Shown here: in pieces, positions 18,238 to 26,769 of the stretch
Layout: each line of letters begins with the position of its first letter
Numbering within the stretch: the first letter of the stretch is position 1
Program-made: the position numbers and the translations under genes
Assembly: GCF_014636275.1 (NCBI RefSeq)
Contig: NZ_BMEB01000001.1
Location: forward strand, 62,001-126,000
Reading direction: 5' to 3'
Length of the DNA: 64,000 nucleotides
Source: Cellulomonas carbonis
Lineage (GTDB): Bacteria > Actinomycetota > Actinomycetes > Actinomycetales > Cellulomonadaceae
Notes under the pieces: generated by a model
Seen by the model: the letters and a program-made list of their open reading frames with translations, nothing else
What the model was told of the DNA's origin: nothing
The model's database searches: none

Positions 18238-19305
18238 TCAGGCGGAGGACACCGCTCCGCTGCGCCTCTCAGCGTAGGGCCTGGCGACGCCGGTCGACCC
18301 GCGCACGATCAGCTCGGGGTGGAACAGCAGCTCGGTGCGGGGCACGCGGGTGCCGGAGATCTCCGAGACGAGCGCGCTGACCGCCGCCTCGCCCATGCCC
18401 GTGACCGGCTGGCGCACGGTCGACAGGGGCGGGTCGGTGAACGCGATGAGCGGCGAGTCGTCGAAGCCGACGACCGAGACGTCCTCGGGCACGGCGAGCC
18501 CGCGCGACCGGGCGGCACGGATCGCGCCGAGCGCCATGAGGTCCGAGGCGCAGATGATCGCGGTGTGCCCCGAGTCGATGAGCTCACCGCCCGCCGCCTG
18601 GCCGCCCTCGACCGTGAACAGCGTGGTCACGACGTGCTCGGCGACGTCGGCGCCCGGGTCGCGCCGGCGCAGGGCCGCGGTGAACGCCGCGAGCTTGCGC
18701 CGTGCCGGGATGTACCGGTCCGGTCCGATCGCGAGCCCGATGCGCTCGTGCCCGAGCGACACCAGGTGCCGCCACGCGAGCTCGACCGCGACCGTGTCGT
18801 CGACCGACACGGCGGGGGCGTCGACGCCCTCGGCGAACCCGTTGACGAGCACGATCGGCAGGCCGCGGCTGCGCAGGCGCTGGTAGCGGTCGTCGCTCGC
18901 CGAGGTGTCGGCGTGGCGCCCCGAGACGAACACGATGCCGTCGACGCCGTGCTCGATGAGCATCTCGACGTACTCGTCCTCGGTGGTCCCTCCGGGTGAC
19001 TGCGTGCAGAGCAGGGGGGTGAAACCTCGTTCGGCGAGCGAGTTCTCGATCGACTGGGCCAGCGCGGGGAAGACGGGGTTCGTGAGCTCGGGGACGATCA
19101 GCCCGACGAGCCCCTCGGAGCGCGTGCGCAGCTTCTCGGGGCGGTCGTAGCCGAGCACGTCGAGCGCGGCGAGGACCGACTTGCGTGTCTGCGAGGAGAC
19201 GCCGGCCTTCCCGTTGAGCACGCGCGACACGGTCGCGGTGCTGACTCCAGCCTGCTCCGCGAGGTCCTTCAACCGTGTCCGCACGTGCGGAAGGTTAGAA
19301 GACAC
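18238..19305 (-). CDS. LacI-family transcriptional regulator, probable maltodextrin repressor (MalR-like)
   Basis: A 355-aa repressor. The N-terminal helix-turn-helix and hinge (RLKDLAEQAGVSTATVSRVLNG, residues 11-32) bind the operator. The rest is a periplasmic-binding-protein-like sugar sensor with the family motifs GLIVPELTNPVF, GVDGIVFVSG, ICASDLMALGAI and VVGFDDSPL. The GTG start has a good AGGAGG site. It is divergent from malE and next to the alpha-glucosidase; candidate operator half-sites sit at the malE promoter. It is therefore expected to repress maltodextrin uptake, and perhaps itself, until an inducer binds. The ligand is inferred from context only. Confidence 0.88.
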   Translation of the reverse strand: MSSNLPHVRTRLKDLAEQAGVSTATVSRVLNGKAGVSSQTRKSVLAALDVLGYDRPEKLRTRSEGLVGLIVPELTNPVFPALAQSIENSLAERGFTPLLCTQSPGGTTEDEYVEMLIEHGVDGIVFVSGRHADTSASDDRYQRLRSRGLPIVLVNGFAEGVDAPAVSVDDTVAVELAWRHLVSLGHERIGLAIGPDRYIPARRKLAAFTAALRRRDPGADVAEHVVTTLFTVEGGQAAGGELIDSGHTAIICASDLMALGAIRAARSRGLAVPEDVSVVGFDDSPLIAFTDPPLSTVRQPVTGMGEAAVSALVSEISGTRVPRTELLFHPELIVRGSTGVARPYAERRSGAVSSA

Positions 19306-19352
19306 AGCACCTCCTTGTGATGGTCGCCGCTCCGGACGTCCGGTCCCGAAAG

Positions 19353-19384
19353 CGTTGCATGAAAGTTACCGCAACGGCTTGCAC
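19353..19384 (+). promoter_or_regulatory. Candidate LacI-type operator at malE
   Basis: CGTTGC (19353-19358) is inverted as GCAACG (19371-19376), and GCAACGGCTTGC (19371-19382) is a dyad of the GCAA-n4-TTGC kind used by LacI/MalR proteins. The second element overlaps the -35, so binding would block transcription. Confidence 0.5.
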
Positions 19385-19408
19385 GACGGCGAACCCGGCG
19401 GTTAGCGT
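19379..19408 (+). promoter_or_regulatory. malE promoter
   Basis: TTGCAC (19379-19384) and TAGCGT (19403-19408) are separated by 18 bp, giving a leader of about 68 nt before malE. Confidence 0.6.
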
Positions 19409-19483
19409 CGCGTCCATCAGGGCCCCGGACGGCAGGGATGCCGCCCGGAGCCGGTTGGAGACTCGTGTTTGGAGACACCCACG

Positions 19484-20725
19484 ATGCGACGGAGCATCCC
19501 ACTCGTCGCGGTCGCCCTGGGCGCCGCGCTCACCCTCACCGCCTGCGGCGGGGGTGACACCGAGGAGCCGGAGGCCAGCGAGCCGACGGCCGAGGAGACC
19601 ACCGAGACCGACGGTGGCAGCCTGACGATCTGGGTCGACGAGACCCGCCAGGCGGCCGTCGAGGCCGCAGCGACGGCGTTCGAGGAGGAGACCGGCACGA
19701 CCGTCGAGCTCGTCCAGAAGAACTTCGACGACATCCGTCCCGACTTCCTCGCCCAGGTCCCGACCGGCGAGGGTCCCGACATCACCGTCGGTGCGCACGA
19801 CTGGCTGGGCGAGCTCACCGCGAACGGCGTCGTCGCGCCGATCGAGCTGGGCGAGGCGAGCAGCGCGTTCGAGGAGGTCGCGGTCGCGGCCTTCACGCAG
19901 GACGGCCAGGTCTACGGCCTGCCGTACTCCGTCGAGAACATCGCGCTCATCCGCAACACCGACCTCGCGGCCGAGGCGCCCGCGACGTGGGACGACGCGG
20001 TCGCGGCCGGCCAGGCGGCGGGCACCGAGTACCCGATCCTCATCCAGATGGGTGAGGAGGGCGACCCCTACACGATGTACCCGCTGCAGACGTCGTTCGG
20101 CGCCCCCGTCTTCACGCAGAACGAGGACGGCTCGTACAAGCCCGAGCTCGCGCTCGGCGGCGAGGCCGGCAACGCGTTCGCGACGTGGCTCCAGGCGCAG
20201 GGTGCGGCCGGCGTGCTCGACACCGCGGTGACGTACGACGTCGCGGTCGAGGCGTTCGCCAACGGCCAGTCGCCGTTCATCATCGGCGGCCCGTGGATGC
20301 TCGGCTCCTTCGAGGGCCTGAACCTCGAGATCGACCCGATCCCGAGCGCGGGTGGCCAGCCCGCCCAGCCCTTCGTGGGCGTCCAGGGCTTCTACATCTC
20401 CGCGCAGTCGGAGAACGACCTCCTCGCGAACGACTTCCTCGTCAACTTCATGGCGACGGAGGAGGCGCAGATGGCGCTCTACGAGGCCGGCGGCCGTCCG
20501 CCCGCCCTCGTCGCTGCCGCCGACGCCGCGTCGGCCGACCCGATCACCGCAGGCTTCCGCGAGGTCGGCTCCGAGGCCGTCCCGATGCCGTCGATCCCCG
20601 AGATGGGCTCGGTCTGGGCGTTCTGGGGCGTGACCGAGGCGCAGATCGTCTCCGGTGCCGCCGAGCCGGTGGCCGCCTGGGAGAAGATGGTCTCGGACAT
20701 CCAGGGCGCGCTCGACGCCTCCTGA
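19484..20725 (+). CDS. malE: Maltose/maltodextrin-binding lipoprotein
   Basis: Extracellular solute-binding protein that delivers maltodextrins to MalFG. The 413-aa product has a lipobox (LTAC, Cys21) after a short signal peptide, then an acidic Glu/Thr linker. The family 1 binding fold starts at SLTIWVDE and includes VELVQKNFDDIRPDFLA, PDITVGAHDWLGEL, VYGLPYSVENIALIRNT and AFANGQSPFIIGGPWML. ATG at 19484 has GGAGA 8 nt upstream; an upstream TTG at 19469 is less likely. It is separated from malF by a 217-bp gap with a large hairpin, which would let malE be made in excess. Confidence 0.9.
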   Translation: MRRSIPLVAVALGAALTLTACGGGDTEEPEASEPTAEETTETDGGSLTIWVDETRQAAVEAAATAFEEETGTTVELVQKNFDDIRPDFLAQVPTGEGPDITVGAHDWLGELTANGVVAPIELGEASSAFEEVAVAAFTQDGQVYGLPYSVENIALIRNTDLAAEAPATWDDAVAAGQAAGTEYPILIQMGEEGDPYTMYPLQTSFGAPVFTQNEDGSYKPELALGGEAGNAFATWLQAQGAAGVLDTAVTYDVAVEAFANGQSPFIIGGPWMLGSFEGLNLEIDPIPSAGGQPAQPFVGVQGFYISAQSENDLLANDFLVNFMATEEAQMALYEAGGRPPALVAAADAASADPITAGFREVGSEAVPMPSIPEMGSVWAFWGVTEAQIVSGAAEPVAAWEKMVSDIQGALDAS

Positions 20726-20750
20726 TCTCCTCCGGGAGGACAGCACGACC

Positions 20751-20791
20751 GCGTGGCGCGCAGCCGGTACCACCACGGCTGCGCGCCACGC
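20751..20791 (+). terminator. malE-malF intergenic hairpin (attenuator or mRNA stabiliser)
   Basis: Perfect 16-bp stem (20751-20766 with 20776-20791) around a 9-nt loop, 25 bp after malE, followed by CCCCTTTTCC. Partial termination or protection of the malE mRNA end would give more binding protein than permease. Confidence 0.7.
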
Positions 20792-20942
20792 GCGCATGAC
20801 CCCTTTTCCCCGGCGCCTGCTGGCATGATGCGGGACGACGGCACGACGACGTGCCGCCCTCGCGTGCGAGCCGCCGCCCTCCCCGGACCGGAGCACGGGT
20901 GACCGGCGTCCGCGTCGGCGAGCCCGCAGCACGGAGGTATCG

Positions 20943-22571
20943 ATGAGCACCCCCCACCCACCCCAGGTCGAGGCAGCGCGGGCGATGGCGCCCGAGCAGC
21001 CGCCCGCCGCCGGGACCCCGCGACGGACGTCGCACGCGAGGGACTTCGGCCGCGGCTTCGTCGTCAAGCTGATCCTGATGGCGCTGGTCAACGCCCTCGG
21101 CGTCTACGTCGTCCTCGCCGCGTGGGGCGAGGAGTCCTACGGGATCATGTGGTCGATGGTCGCGATGCTCGTCGTCGCCGACTACGTGTACTTCTCGCGC
21201 AGGGCGCTGCCGCTGAAGTACATCGTCCCCGGGCTCGTGTTCCTCCTCGCGTACCAGATCTTCACCGTCGTCTACACGGGTGTCGTCGCCTTCACCAACT
21301 ACGGCGACGGCCACAACTCGACCAAGCAGGACGCGATCGAGTTCCTCCTCATCTCCAACGAGCGCCGCGTCGAGGGGTCGCCCACCTACCCCGTGACCGT
21401 CGTGCGCGCGGGGGACCAGCTCGGGTTCGCGATCGTCAACGCCGACGGCGAGGTCCGTGTCGGCACCGCCGAGCAGCCCCTGCAGACCGTCGACGGGACC
21501 GCGACCGACGGGGTCGCGAGCGAGGTCCCGGGCTACGAGGTGCTCGGGCGGCAGGAGATCCTCGAGAACGCCGACGACGTGACGGCCCTGCGGGTCCCCG
21601 TCTCCGACGACGCCGAGGACGGCTCGCTGCGCACGCAGGACGCTCGGAACGCGTTCGTCGCGAAGTCCTTCCTCGAGTACGACGAGGAGGCCGACGTCAT
21701 GCGCGACCTCTCGACCGGCGCGGTCTACACGCCCAGCGACGAGGGGTACTTCGTCGCCGAGGACGGCACGCGGCTGCAGACCGGGTGGCGCGTCAACGTC
21801 GGTCTCGACAACTTCGCGACCGCCTTCGGCGACGCGCGCTACGCGACGCCGTTCTTCAAGATCCTCGCCTGGACGTTCGCGTTCGCGATCCTCTCGGTCC
21901 TGACGACCTTCCTCCTCGGCCTCTTCCTCGCGATCGTCTTCAACGACCCGAGGCTCCGTGGCCGCAAGATCTACCGGACGCTGCTGATCCTCCCGTACGC
22001 CGTCCCCGGCTTCCTCGCGGCGCTGCTGTGGTCCGGCATGCTCAACCGGCGCTACGGCTTCGTCAACGAGATGCTCCTGGGCGGGGCGGAGGTCGGGTGG
22101 CTCACCGACCCGACGCTCGCCAAGCTCTCGGTGCTCGGGGTCAACCTGTGGCTGGGCTTCCCGTACATGTTCCTCATCGCGACCGGCGCGCTCCAGGCGA
22201 TCCCGTCGGACGTGCTCGAGGCCGCGAAGATCGACGGCGCGGGCCGCATCCGGACGTGGTGGTCGGTCACGATGCCGCTGCTCCTCGTGTCGACCGCACC
22301 GCTGCTCATCTCGAGCTTCGCGTTCAACTTCAACAACTTCACGCTGATCTACATGCTCACGCGCGGCGGTCCGCGCTTCACCGACGCCTCGGTGCCGCTG
22401 GGCCACACCGACATCCTCATCTCGATGGTCTACTCCGTCTCCGGCCTCGACGGCACGGCGGCGAAGAACTACGGCCTGGCGAGCGCGCTCTCGATCGTCA
22501 TCTTCGTGATCGTGGCGACCATCTCGGCCCTGGCGTTCCGTCGCACCCGCTCGCTCGAGGAGATCAACTGA
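20943..22571 (+). CDS. malF: Maltodextrin ABC transporter permease MalF
   Basis: One of two membrane subunits of the maltodextrin importer. The 542-aa protein has three N-terminal helices, then a large extracytoplasmic loop (about residues 115-280), the P2 domain that contacts MalE. Further helices follow with the EAA motif SDVLEAAKIDGAG that docks the ATPase. The length matches MalF of the E. coli type rather than the shorter ~300-aa sugar permeases. A GGAGGT site precedes the ATG. malG follows after one base. Confidence 0.93.
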   Translation: MSTPHPPQVEAARAMAPEQPPAAGTPRRTSHARDFGRGFVVKLILMALVNALGVYVVLAAWGEESYGIMWSMVAMLVVADYVYFSRRALPLKYIVPGLVFLLAYQIFTVVYTGVVAFTNYGDGHNSTKQDAIEFLLISNERRVEGSPTYPVTVVRAGDQLGFAIVNADGEVRVGTAEQPLQTVDGTATDGVASEVPGYEVLGRQEILENADDVTALRVPVSDDAEDGSLRTQDARNAFVAKSFLEYDEEADVMRDLSTGAVYTPSDEGYFVAEDGTRLQTGWRVNVGLDNFATAFGDARYATPFFKILAWTFAFAILSVLTTFLLGLFLAIVFNDPRLRGRKIYRTLLILPYAVPGFLAALLWSGMLNRRYGFVNEMLLGGAEVGWLTDPTLAKLSVLGVNLWLGFPYMFLIATGALQAIPSDVLEAAKIDGAGRIRTWWSVTMPLLLVSTAPLLISSFAFNFNNFTLIYMLTRGGPRFTDASVPLGHTDILISMVYSVSGLDGTAAKNYGLASALSIVIFVIVATISALAFRRTRSLEEIN

Positions 22572-22572
22572 C

Positions 22573-23496
22573 ATGGCCACGCAGATGCGGACCCAGGTGG
22601 CCGGCACGCGTGCCGGGCAGCGCGGCGACGTCGCGCCGCACAAGAGGATGTCCCCGGGCCGGTACATGACCGAGCTCGGCTGGCGGCACCTCGTCGGCGT
22701 CGTCGCCGTCGTCTACGCCGCGTTCCCGCTGCTGTACCTCATCTCGGCGTCCCTCGCCGAGCGGGGCACGCTCACGGGGTCGAACGACCTGTTCTCGACG
22801 GTGTCGTTCAACAACTACGCGGACCTCGGCGACACGCTCTTCTGGACGTGGTTCGGCAACACGCTGCTCATCGCGGGGATCACCGCGATCGGCACGGTGC
22901 TCATGGGCGCCGCCGCGGCGTACGCGTTCTCGCGCTTCCGCTTCACGGGTCGCCGTGCCGGCCTGACGGCGCTGCTGATCATCCAGATGTTCCCGCAGAT
23001 GCTCGCGTTCGTCGCGATCTTCCTGCTGCTCATCGGCCTCGGGAACGTCGTCCCGACGCTCGGCCTGAACAGCAAGATCGGCCTCATCTGCGTGTACCTC
23101 GGCGGCGCGCTGGGCGTGAACACGTTCCTCATGTACGGGTTCTTCAACACGGTCCCGCGCGAGCTCGACGAGGCGGCGAAGATCGACGGCGCGTCCCACG
23201 CGCAGATCTACTGGACGATCATCCTGCGGCTCGTGTCCCCGATCCTCGCGGTGGTCGGGCTGCTGTCCTTCATCGCGACGTTCGGCGAGTTCATCATCGC
23301 GCGCGTGATCCTGCAGTCGGAGAGCAACTGGACCCTCGCGGTGGGGCTGTTCGGCTGGGTGTCCGACCTGCTCGAGGCGCAGTGGGGCCTCTTCGCGGCG
23401 GGTGCCGTGATCTCGGCCGTGCCGGTCCTCGCGCTCTTCCTCTTCCTGCAGAAGTACATCGTGGGCGGCCTGACGGCGGGGTCGGTCAAGGGATGA
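22573..23496 (+). CDS. malG: Maltodextrin ABC transporter permease MalG
   Basis: Second membrane subunit of the importer. The 307-aa protein has a ~35-residue cytoplasmic N-terminus, six predicted helices, and the EAA loop in PRELDEAAKIDGASHAQIYW. The C-terminal KYIVGGLTAGSVKG, which inserts near the binding-protein site in MalG, is conserved. The ATG follows the malF stop after one base, and its own stop overlaps the next gene (ATGA). No ATPase gene follows, so a multi-system ATPase such as MsiK, encoded elsewhere, is presumed. Confidence 0.94.
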   Translation: MATQMRTQVAGTRAGQRGDVAPHKRMSPGRYMTELGWRHLVGVVAVVYAAFPLLYLISASLAERGTLTGSNDLFSTVSFNNYADLGDTLFWTWFGNTLLIAGITAIGTVLMGAAAAYAFSRFRFTGRRAGLTALLIIQMFPQMLAFVAIFLLLIGLGNVVPTLGLNSKIGLICVYLGGALGVNTFLMYGFFNTVPRELDEAAKIDGASHAQIYWTIILRLVSPILAVVGLLSFIATFGEFIIARVILQSESNWTLAVGLFGWVSDLLEAQWGLFAAGAVISAVPVLALFLFLQKYIVGGLTAGSVKG

Positions 23497-25298
23497 CGGC
23501 ACGCCTCCTCGAGGCGCACCACGACGGCAGCGAGCTGTACGTCCCGGCGGGCACGCCGGCGCTCGGGGACCGGGTCCCGGTCCGCGTGCGCGTGCCCGCC
23601 GGGTCGCCGGCGCGTGCCGTGCACGTGCGCACCGTCCGCGACGGCGAGCCCGAGATCAGGCCCGCGCGCCTGGACCGGACCGACGGCGACGAGCGCTGGT
23701 TCGTCGCCGAGGTCGAGGTGCACAACCCCGTCACGCGGTACCGGTTCCTGCTCGACGCGCCCGGCGGCTACCGCTGGCTCAACGCCCGCGGCGTGCACGA
23801 CCGCGACGTGCCCGACGCGGGCGACTTCCGCCTCACGGTGCACGCGCCGGCGCCCGCCTGGGCGCGCGACGCCGTCGTCTACCAGGTGTTCCCGGACCGG
23901 TTCGCGCGGTCCGGCGCCGAGCGCCCGGTGCCGGGGTGGGCGGTCCCCGCCGCGTGGGACGACGAGCCGCTCATCGCGGGCCAGGACGTCGGCCGTCAGC
24001 TCTACGGCGGCGACCTCGCCGGGATCGAGGAGCACCTGGACCACCTCGAGCGGCTGGGCGTGGACGTCCTGTACCTCACGCCGTTCTTCCCCGGACGGTC
24101 GAACCACCGCTACGACGCGAGCACGTTCGACCACGTCGACCCGCTGCTCGGCGGGGACGAGGCGCTCGCGTCGCTGTCCGCCGCGGTGCACGCGCGCGGC
24201 ATGCGCATCATGGGGGACATCACGACGAACCACACGGGCGTCGGCCACGAGTGGTTCGAGCGCGCGCGCGACGACCGGGGCAGCGAGGAGGCGTCCTTCT
24301 ACCTGTGGACGCGCGACGGCTACGTCGGCTGGCTCGGCCACGCGAGCCTGCCCAAGCTCGACCACTCGGCCCCGGCCCTGGGCCCGCGCCTGATCGACGG
24401 CCCCGACTCGGTGATCGGGCGCTGGCTGCGCCCGCCGTACGCGCTCGACGGCTGGCGCGTCGACGTCGCCAACATGACGGGCCGCTACGCCGACCAGGAC
24501 CTGACGCACGACGTCGCGCGCCGTATCCGTCGCACGCTCACGGACGTCTCGCCCGACGCGCTGCTGGTCAGCGAGCACTTCCACGACGCGAGCGACGACC
24601 TCACGGGCGACGGCTGGCACGCCAACATGAACTACAACGGGTTCAGCCGCCCCGTCTGGACGTGGCTCACCCCACCGGGCGAGCACCCGATGCTCGGCCT
24701 GCCGGTCGCGCGTCCGCGGCGTCCCGGAGGGTCGATGGTCGCGACGATGCGCGAGTTCGCGTCCGCCGTCCCGTGGACCGTGACGGCCGCGCAGTGGAAC
24801 ATGCTCGGCTCGCACGACACCGCCCGGATCCGGACGCTCGTGGGCTCGCCCGAGCTCGTCGAGGTCGCGGTCGCCCTGCTCATGACGTACCCCGGGACGC
24901 CCATGGTCTTCGCGGGCGACGAGGTGGGGGCCACGGGCACCACGGGCGAGCACGCGCGGACGACGATGCCGTGGGACCGGCCCGCGGACCGGGACGAGGC
25001 GACGTTCGCGACGTACCGGGCGCTCGTCGCGCTGCGCCGCTCGTCGCGCGCCCTCAGGCACGGCGGCCTGCGCTGGGTGCTCGCCGACGACGACGCGGTG
25101 GGCTACCTGCGCGAGACCGCGGATGAGCGCGTGCTCGTCGTGGCCGCCCGCGCACCGTGGTCGGGCGTGACGCTGCCCGCCTCGCTCGCGACGGGCGAGC
25201 CGGAGGCGCTGCACGGGTCGGTGCCGCTGTCCCTCGGGCCCGACGGGCTGCACGTCGGTGGCGTCGGTCCGGGGGTCGGGGTCTGGCGCCTCGCCTGA
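23493..25298 (+). CDS. GH13 maltodextrin hydrolase (neopullulanase/cyclomaltodextrinase-like)
   Basis: A cytoplasmic glycoside hydrolase expected to cut imported maltodextrins, cyclodextrins or pullulan pieces. In the 601-aa protein an N-terminal beta-sandwich (residues 1-115, CBM34-like) precedes the catalytic barrel beginning at WARDAVVYQVFPDRF. Regions I-IV are DITTNHTG, GWRVDVANM (nucleophile Asp324), LLVSEHFHD (acid Glu361) and GSHDTARI. It lacks a signal peptide and overlaps malG by ATGA, so it belongs to the transporter operon. The exact specificity (maltogenic, neopullulanase or alpha-glucosidase) cannot be decided. Confidence 0.88.
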   Translation: MTARLLEAHHDGSELYVPAGTPALGDRVPVRVRVPAGSPARAVHVRTVRDGEPEIRPARLDRTDGDERWFVAEVEVHNPVTRYRFLLDAPGGYRWLNARGVHDRDVPDAGDFRLTVHAPAPAWARDAVVYQVFPDRFARSGAERPVPGWAVPAAWDDEPLIAGQDVGRQLYGGDLAGIEEHLDHLERLGVDVLYLTPFFPGRSNHRYDASTFDHVDPLLGGDEALASLSAAVHARGMRIMGDITTNHTGVGHEWFERARDDRGSEEASFYLWTRDGYVGWLGHASLPKLDHSAPALGPRLIDGPDSVIGRWLRPPYALDGWRVDVANMTGRYADQDLTHDVARRIRRTLTDVSPDALLVSEHFHDASDDLTGDGWHANMNYNGFSRPVWTWLTPPGEHPMLGLPVARPRRPGGSMVATMREFASAVPWTVTAAQWNMLGSHDTARIRTLVGSPELVEVAVALLMTYPGTPMVFAGDEVGATGTTGEHARTTMPWDRPADRDEATFATYRALVALRRSSRALRHGGLRWVLADDDAVGYLRETADERVLVVAARAPWSGVTLPASLATGEPEALHGSVPLSLGPDGLHVGGVGPGVGVWRLA

Positions 25299-25310
25299 CG
25301 GCGCCGTGCC

Positions 25311-25338
25311 GTGCCGTGGCGTGCCGTGGCGTGCCGTG
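25311..25338. repeat. 10-bp tandem repeat
   Basis: GTGCCGTGGC is repeated 2.8 times in the short gap between the GH13 gene and dgt. It is probably a simple slippage repeat with no visible function. Confidence 0.5.
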
Positions 25339-25383
25339 CGGAAGCGGTCCGCGGAGCCAGGTGCCGCCGTCGGAGCCCCTGGC

Positions 25384-25389
25384 TAGGGT
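25384..25389 (+). promoter_or_regulatory. -10 box of a leaderless dgt promoter
   Basis: TAGGGT ends 6 nt before the GTG at 25396; GATCAC in between contains no ribosome site. Confidence 0.6.
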
Positions 25390-25395
25390 GATCAC

Positions 25396-26730
25396 GTGAG
25401 CGACTCGACGGGTCCCGGCGCCCTCCGGGGCGCGGTCCGGGGCGTCGCGCTCGAGGGCCACGCGGCCGCCCGGGGCACCTACGACGACGCGGACCAGGAG
25501 CGCTGGTTCCCGGAGGAGCCGAAGAACCCGCAGCGCACGCCGTTCGAGCGCGACCGCGCGCGCATCCTGCACTCGTCGGCGCTGCGGCGCCTCGGCGCGA
25601 AGACCCAGGTGCTCGGGCCCGCGAGCGACGACTTCGTCCGCACCCGGCTGACGCACACGCTCGAGGTCGCGCAGGTCGGGCGCGAGCTGGGCAAGGCGCT
25701 CGGCTGCGACCCGGACGTCGTCGACGCGGCGTGCCTCGCGCACGACCTCGGCCACCCTCCGTTCGGGCACAACGGCGAGCGCGCGCTCGCCGAGGTCTCC
25801 GCCGGGATCGGCGGCTTCGAGGGCAACGCACAGACCCTGCGCCTGCTGACCAGGCTCGAGCCGAAGGTCGTCGACCGCGCGACGGGCCGCCCCGCGGGCC
25901 TCAACCTCACGCGGGCGAGCCTCGACGCGTCGGTCAAGTACCCGTGGTCGGCCGCCGACGCGCGGCGTTCGGGCGCGCGCGCGGGGTCCCTCAAGTTCGG
26001 CGTGTACGACGACGACGTCGAGGTCTTCGCGTGGCTGCGCACGGGGTCGTCCGGCCGGGTCCGCTGCCTCGAGGCGCAGGTCATGGACCTCGCCGACGAC
26101 GTGTCGTACTCGGTGCACGACGTCGAGGACGCCGTCGTCGGCGGGCGGCTCGAGCTCGAGGTGCTCGACGACCACCAGGAGCGCGAGCGCGTGCTGGGCG
26201 AGATCGTCGCGTGGTACGGCGGCGCGGTCCCGGCCGACGAGCTGCGGCTCGCGATGGCGCGCCTGGCGGCCTGGCCGTCCTGGGTCCGCGGCTACGACGG
26301 GTCCCGTCGTGCGCTCGCCGCGCTCAAGGACATGACCAGCCAGCTCATCGGGCGGTTCTGCGGTGCGGCGATCGCGGCGACGCGCGAGCGCTTCGGTCCC
26401 GGCCCGCTCGTGCGGTACGGCGCCGAGCTCGTGGTCCCGGTCGCCACGACCGCCGAGATCCTCGTCCTCAAGGGCCTCGCCGTCACCTACGTCATGGCGC
26501 CGCGCGAGCAGGAGCCCCTGTACCGGCGCCAGCGCGAGGTCATCGCGGACCTCGTGGACGTCGTCGGGCGGCGCGCGCCCGTGTCGCTCGAGCCCACCTT
26601 CGCGGCGGACTGGGCGGCCGCGGCCGACGACGCGGCCCGCCTGCGCGTCGTCGTCGACCAGGTCGCGTCCCTGACCGACGTGAGCGCAGCGGAGTGGCAC
26701 GCACGGCTCGTGCACCCGCCGCGCCACTGA
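25396..26730 (+). CDS. dgt: Deoxyguanosinetriphosphate triphosphohydrolase-like protein
   Basis: An HD-domain enzyme that splits dNTPs into deoxynucleoside and tripolyphosphate, limiting dNTP pools. The 444-aa protein shows RDRARILHSSALRRLGAKTQV, then the HD motif: RLTHTLEVAQVGRELG and CLAHDLGHPPFGHNGERAL with the metal-binding His-Asp. Further conserved residues are in LEAQVMDLADDVSYSVHDVEDA. Located just upstream of dnaG, the standard actinobacterial order. Actual substrate preference among dNTPs is not visible. Confidence 0.93.
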   Translation: MSDSTGPGALRGAVRGVALEGHAAARGTYDDADQERWFPEEPKNPQRTPFERDRARILHSSALRRLGAKTQVLGPASDDFVRTRLTHTLEVAQVGRELGKALGCDPDVVDAACLAHDLGHPPFGHNGERALAEVSAGIGGFEGNAQTLRLLTRLEPKVVDRATGRPAGLNLTRASLDASVKYPWSAADARRSGARAGSLKFGVYDDDVEVFAWLRTGSSGRVRCLEAQVMDLADDVSYSVHDVEDAVVGGRLELEVLDDHQERERVLGEIVAWYGGAVPADELRLAMARLAAWPSWVRGYDGSRRALAALKDMTSQLIGRFCGAAIAATRERFGPGPLVRYGAELVVPVATTAEILVLKGLAVTYVMAPREQEPLYRRQREVIADLVDVVGRRAPVSLEPTFAADWAAAADDAARLRVVVDQVASLTDVSAAEWHARLVHPPRH

Positions 26731-26756
26731 CCGCGTCCTGGCGAGCCGTGCACGCC

Positions 26757-26762
26757 TAGACT
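26757..26762 (+). promoter_or_regulatory. -10 box of a leaderless dnaG promoter
   Basis: TAGACT ends 7 nt before the GTG at 26770, within the short dgt-dnaG gap. Confidence 0.55.
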
Positions 26763-26769
26763 CACGCCC

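Noticed and set aside
25311-25338. A CRISPR-like repeat
   Set aside because: Units are contiguous 10-mers without spacers; it is a simple tandem repeat. No CRISPR array or cas gene occurs in the window.
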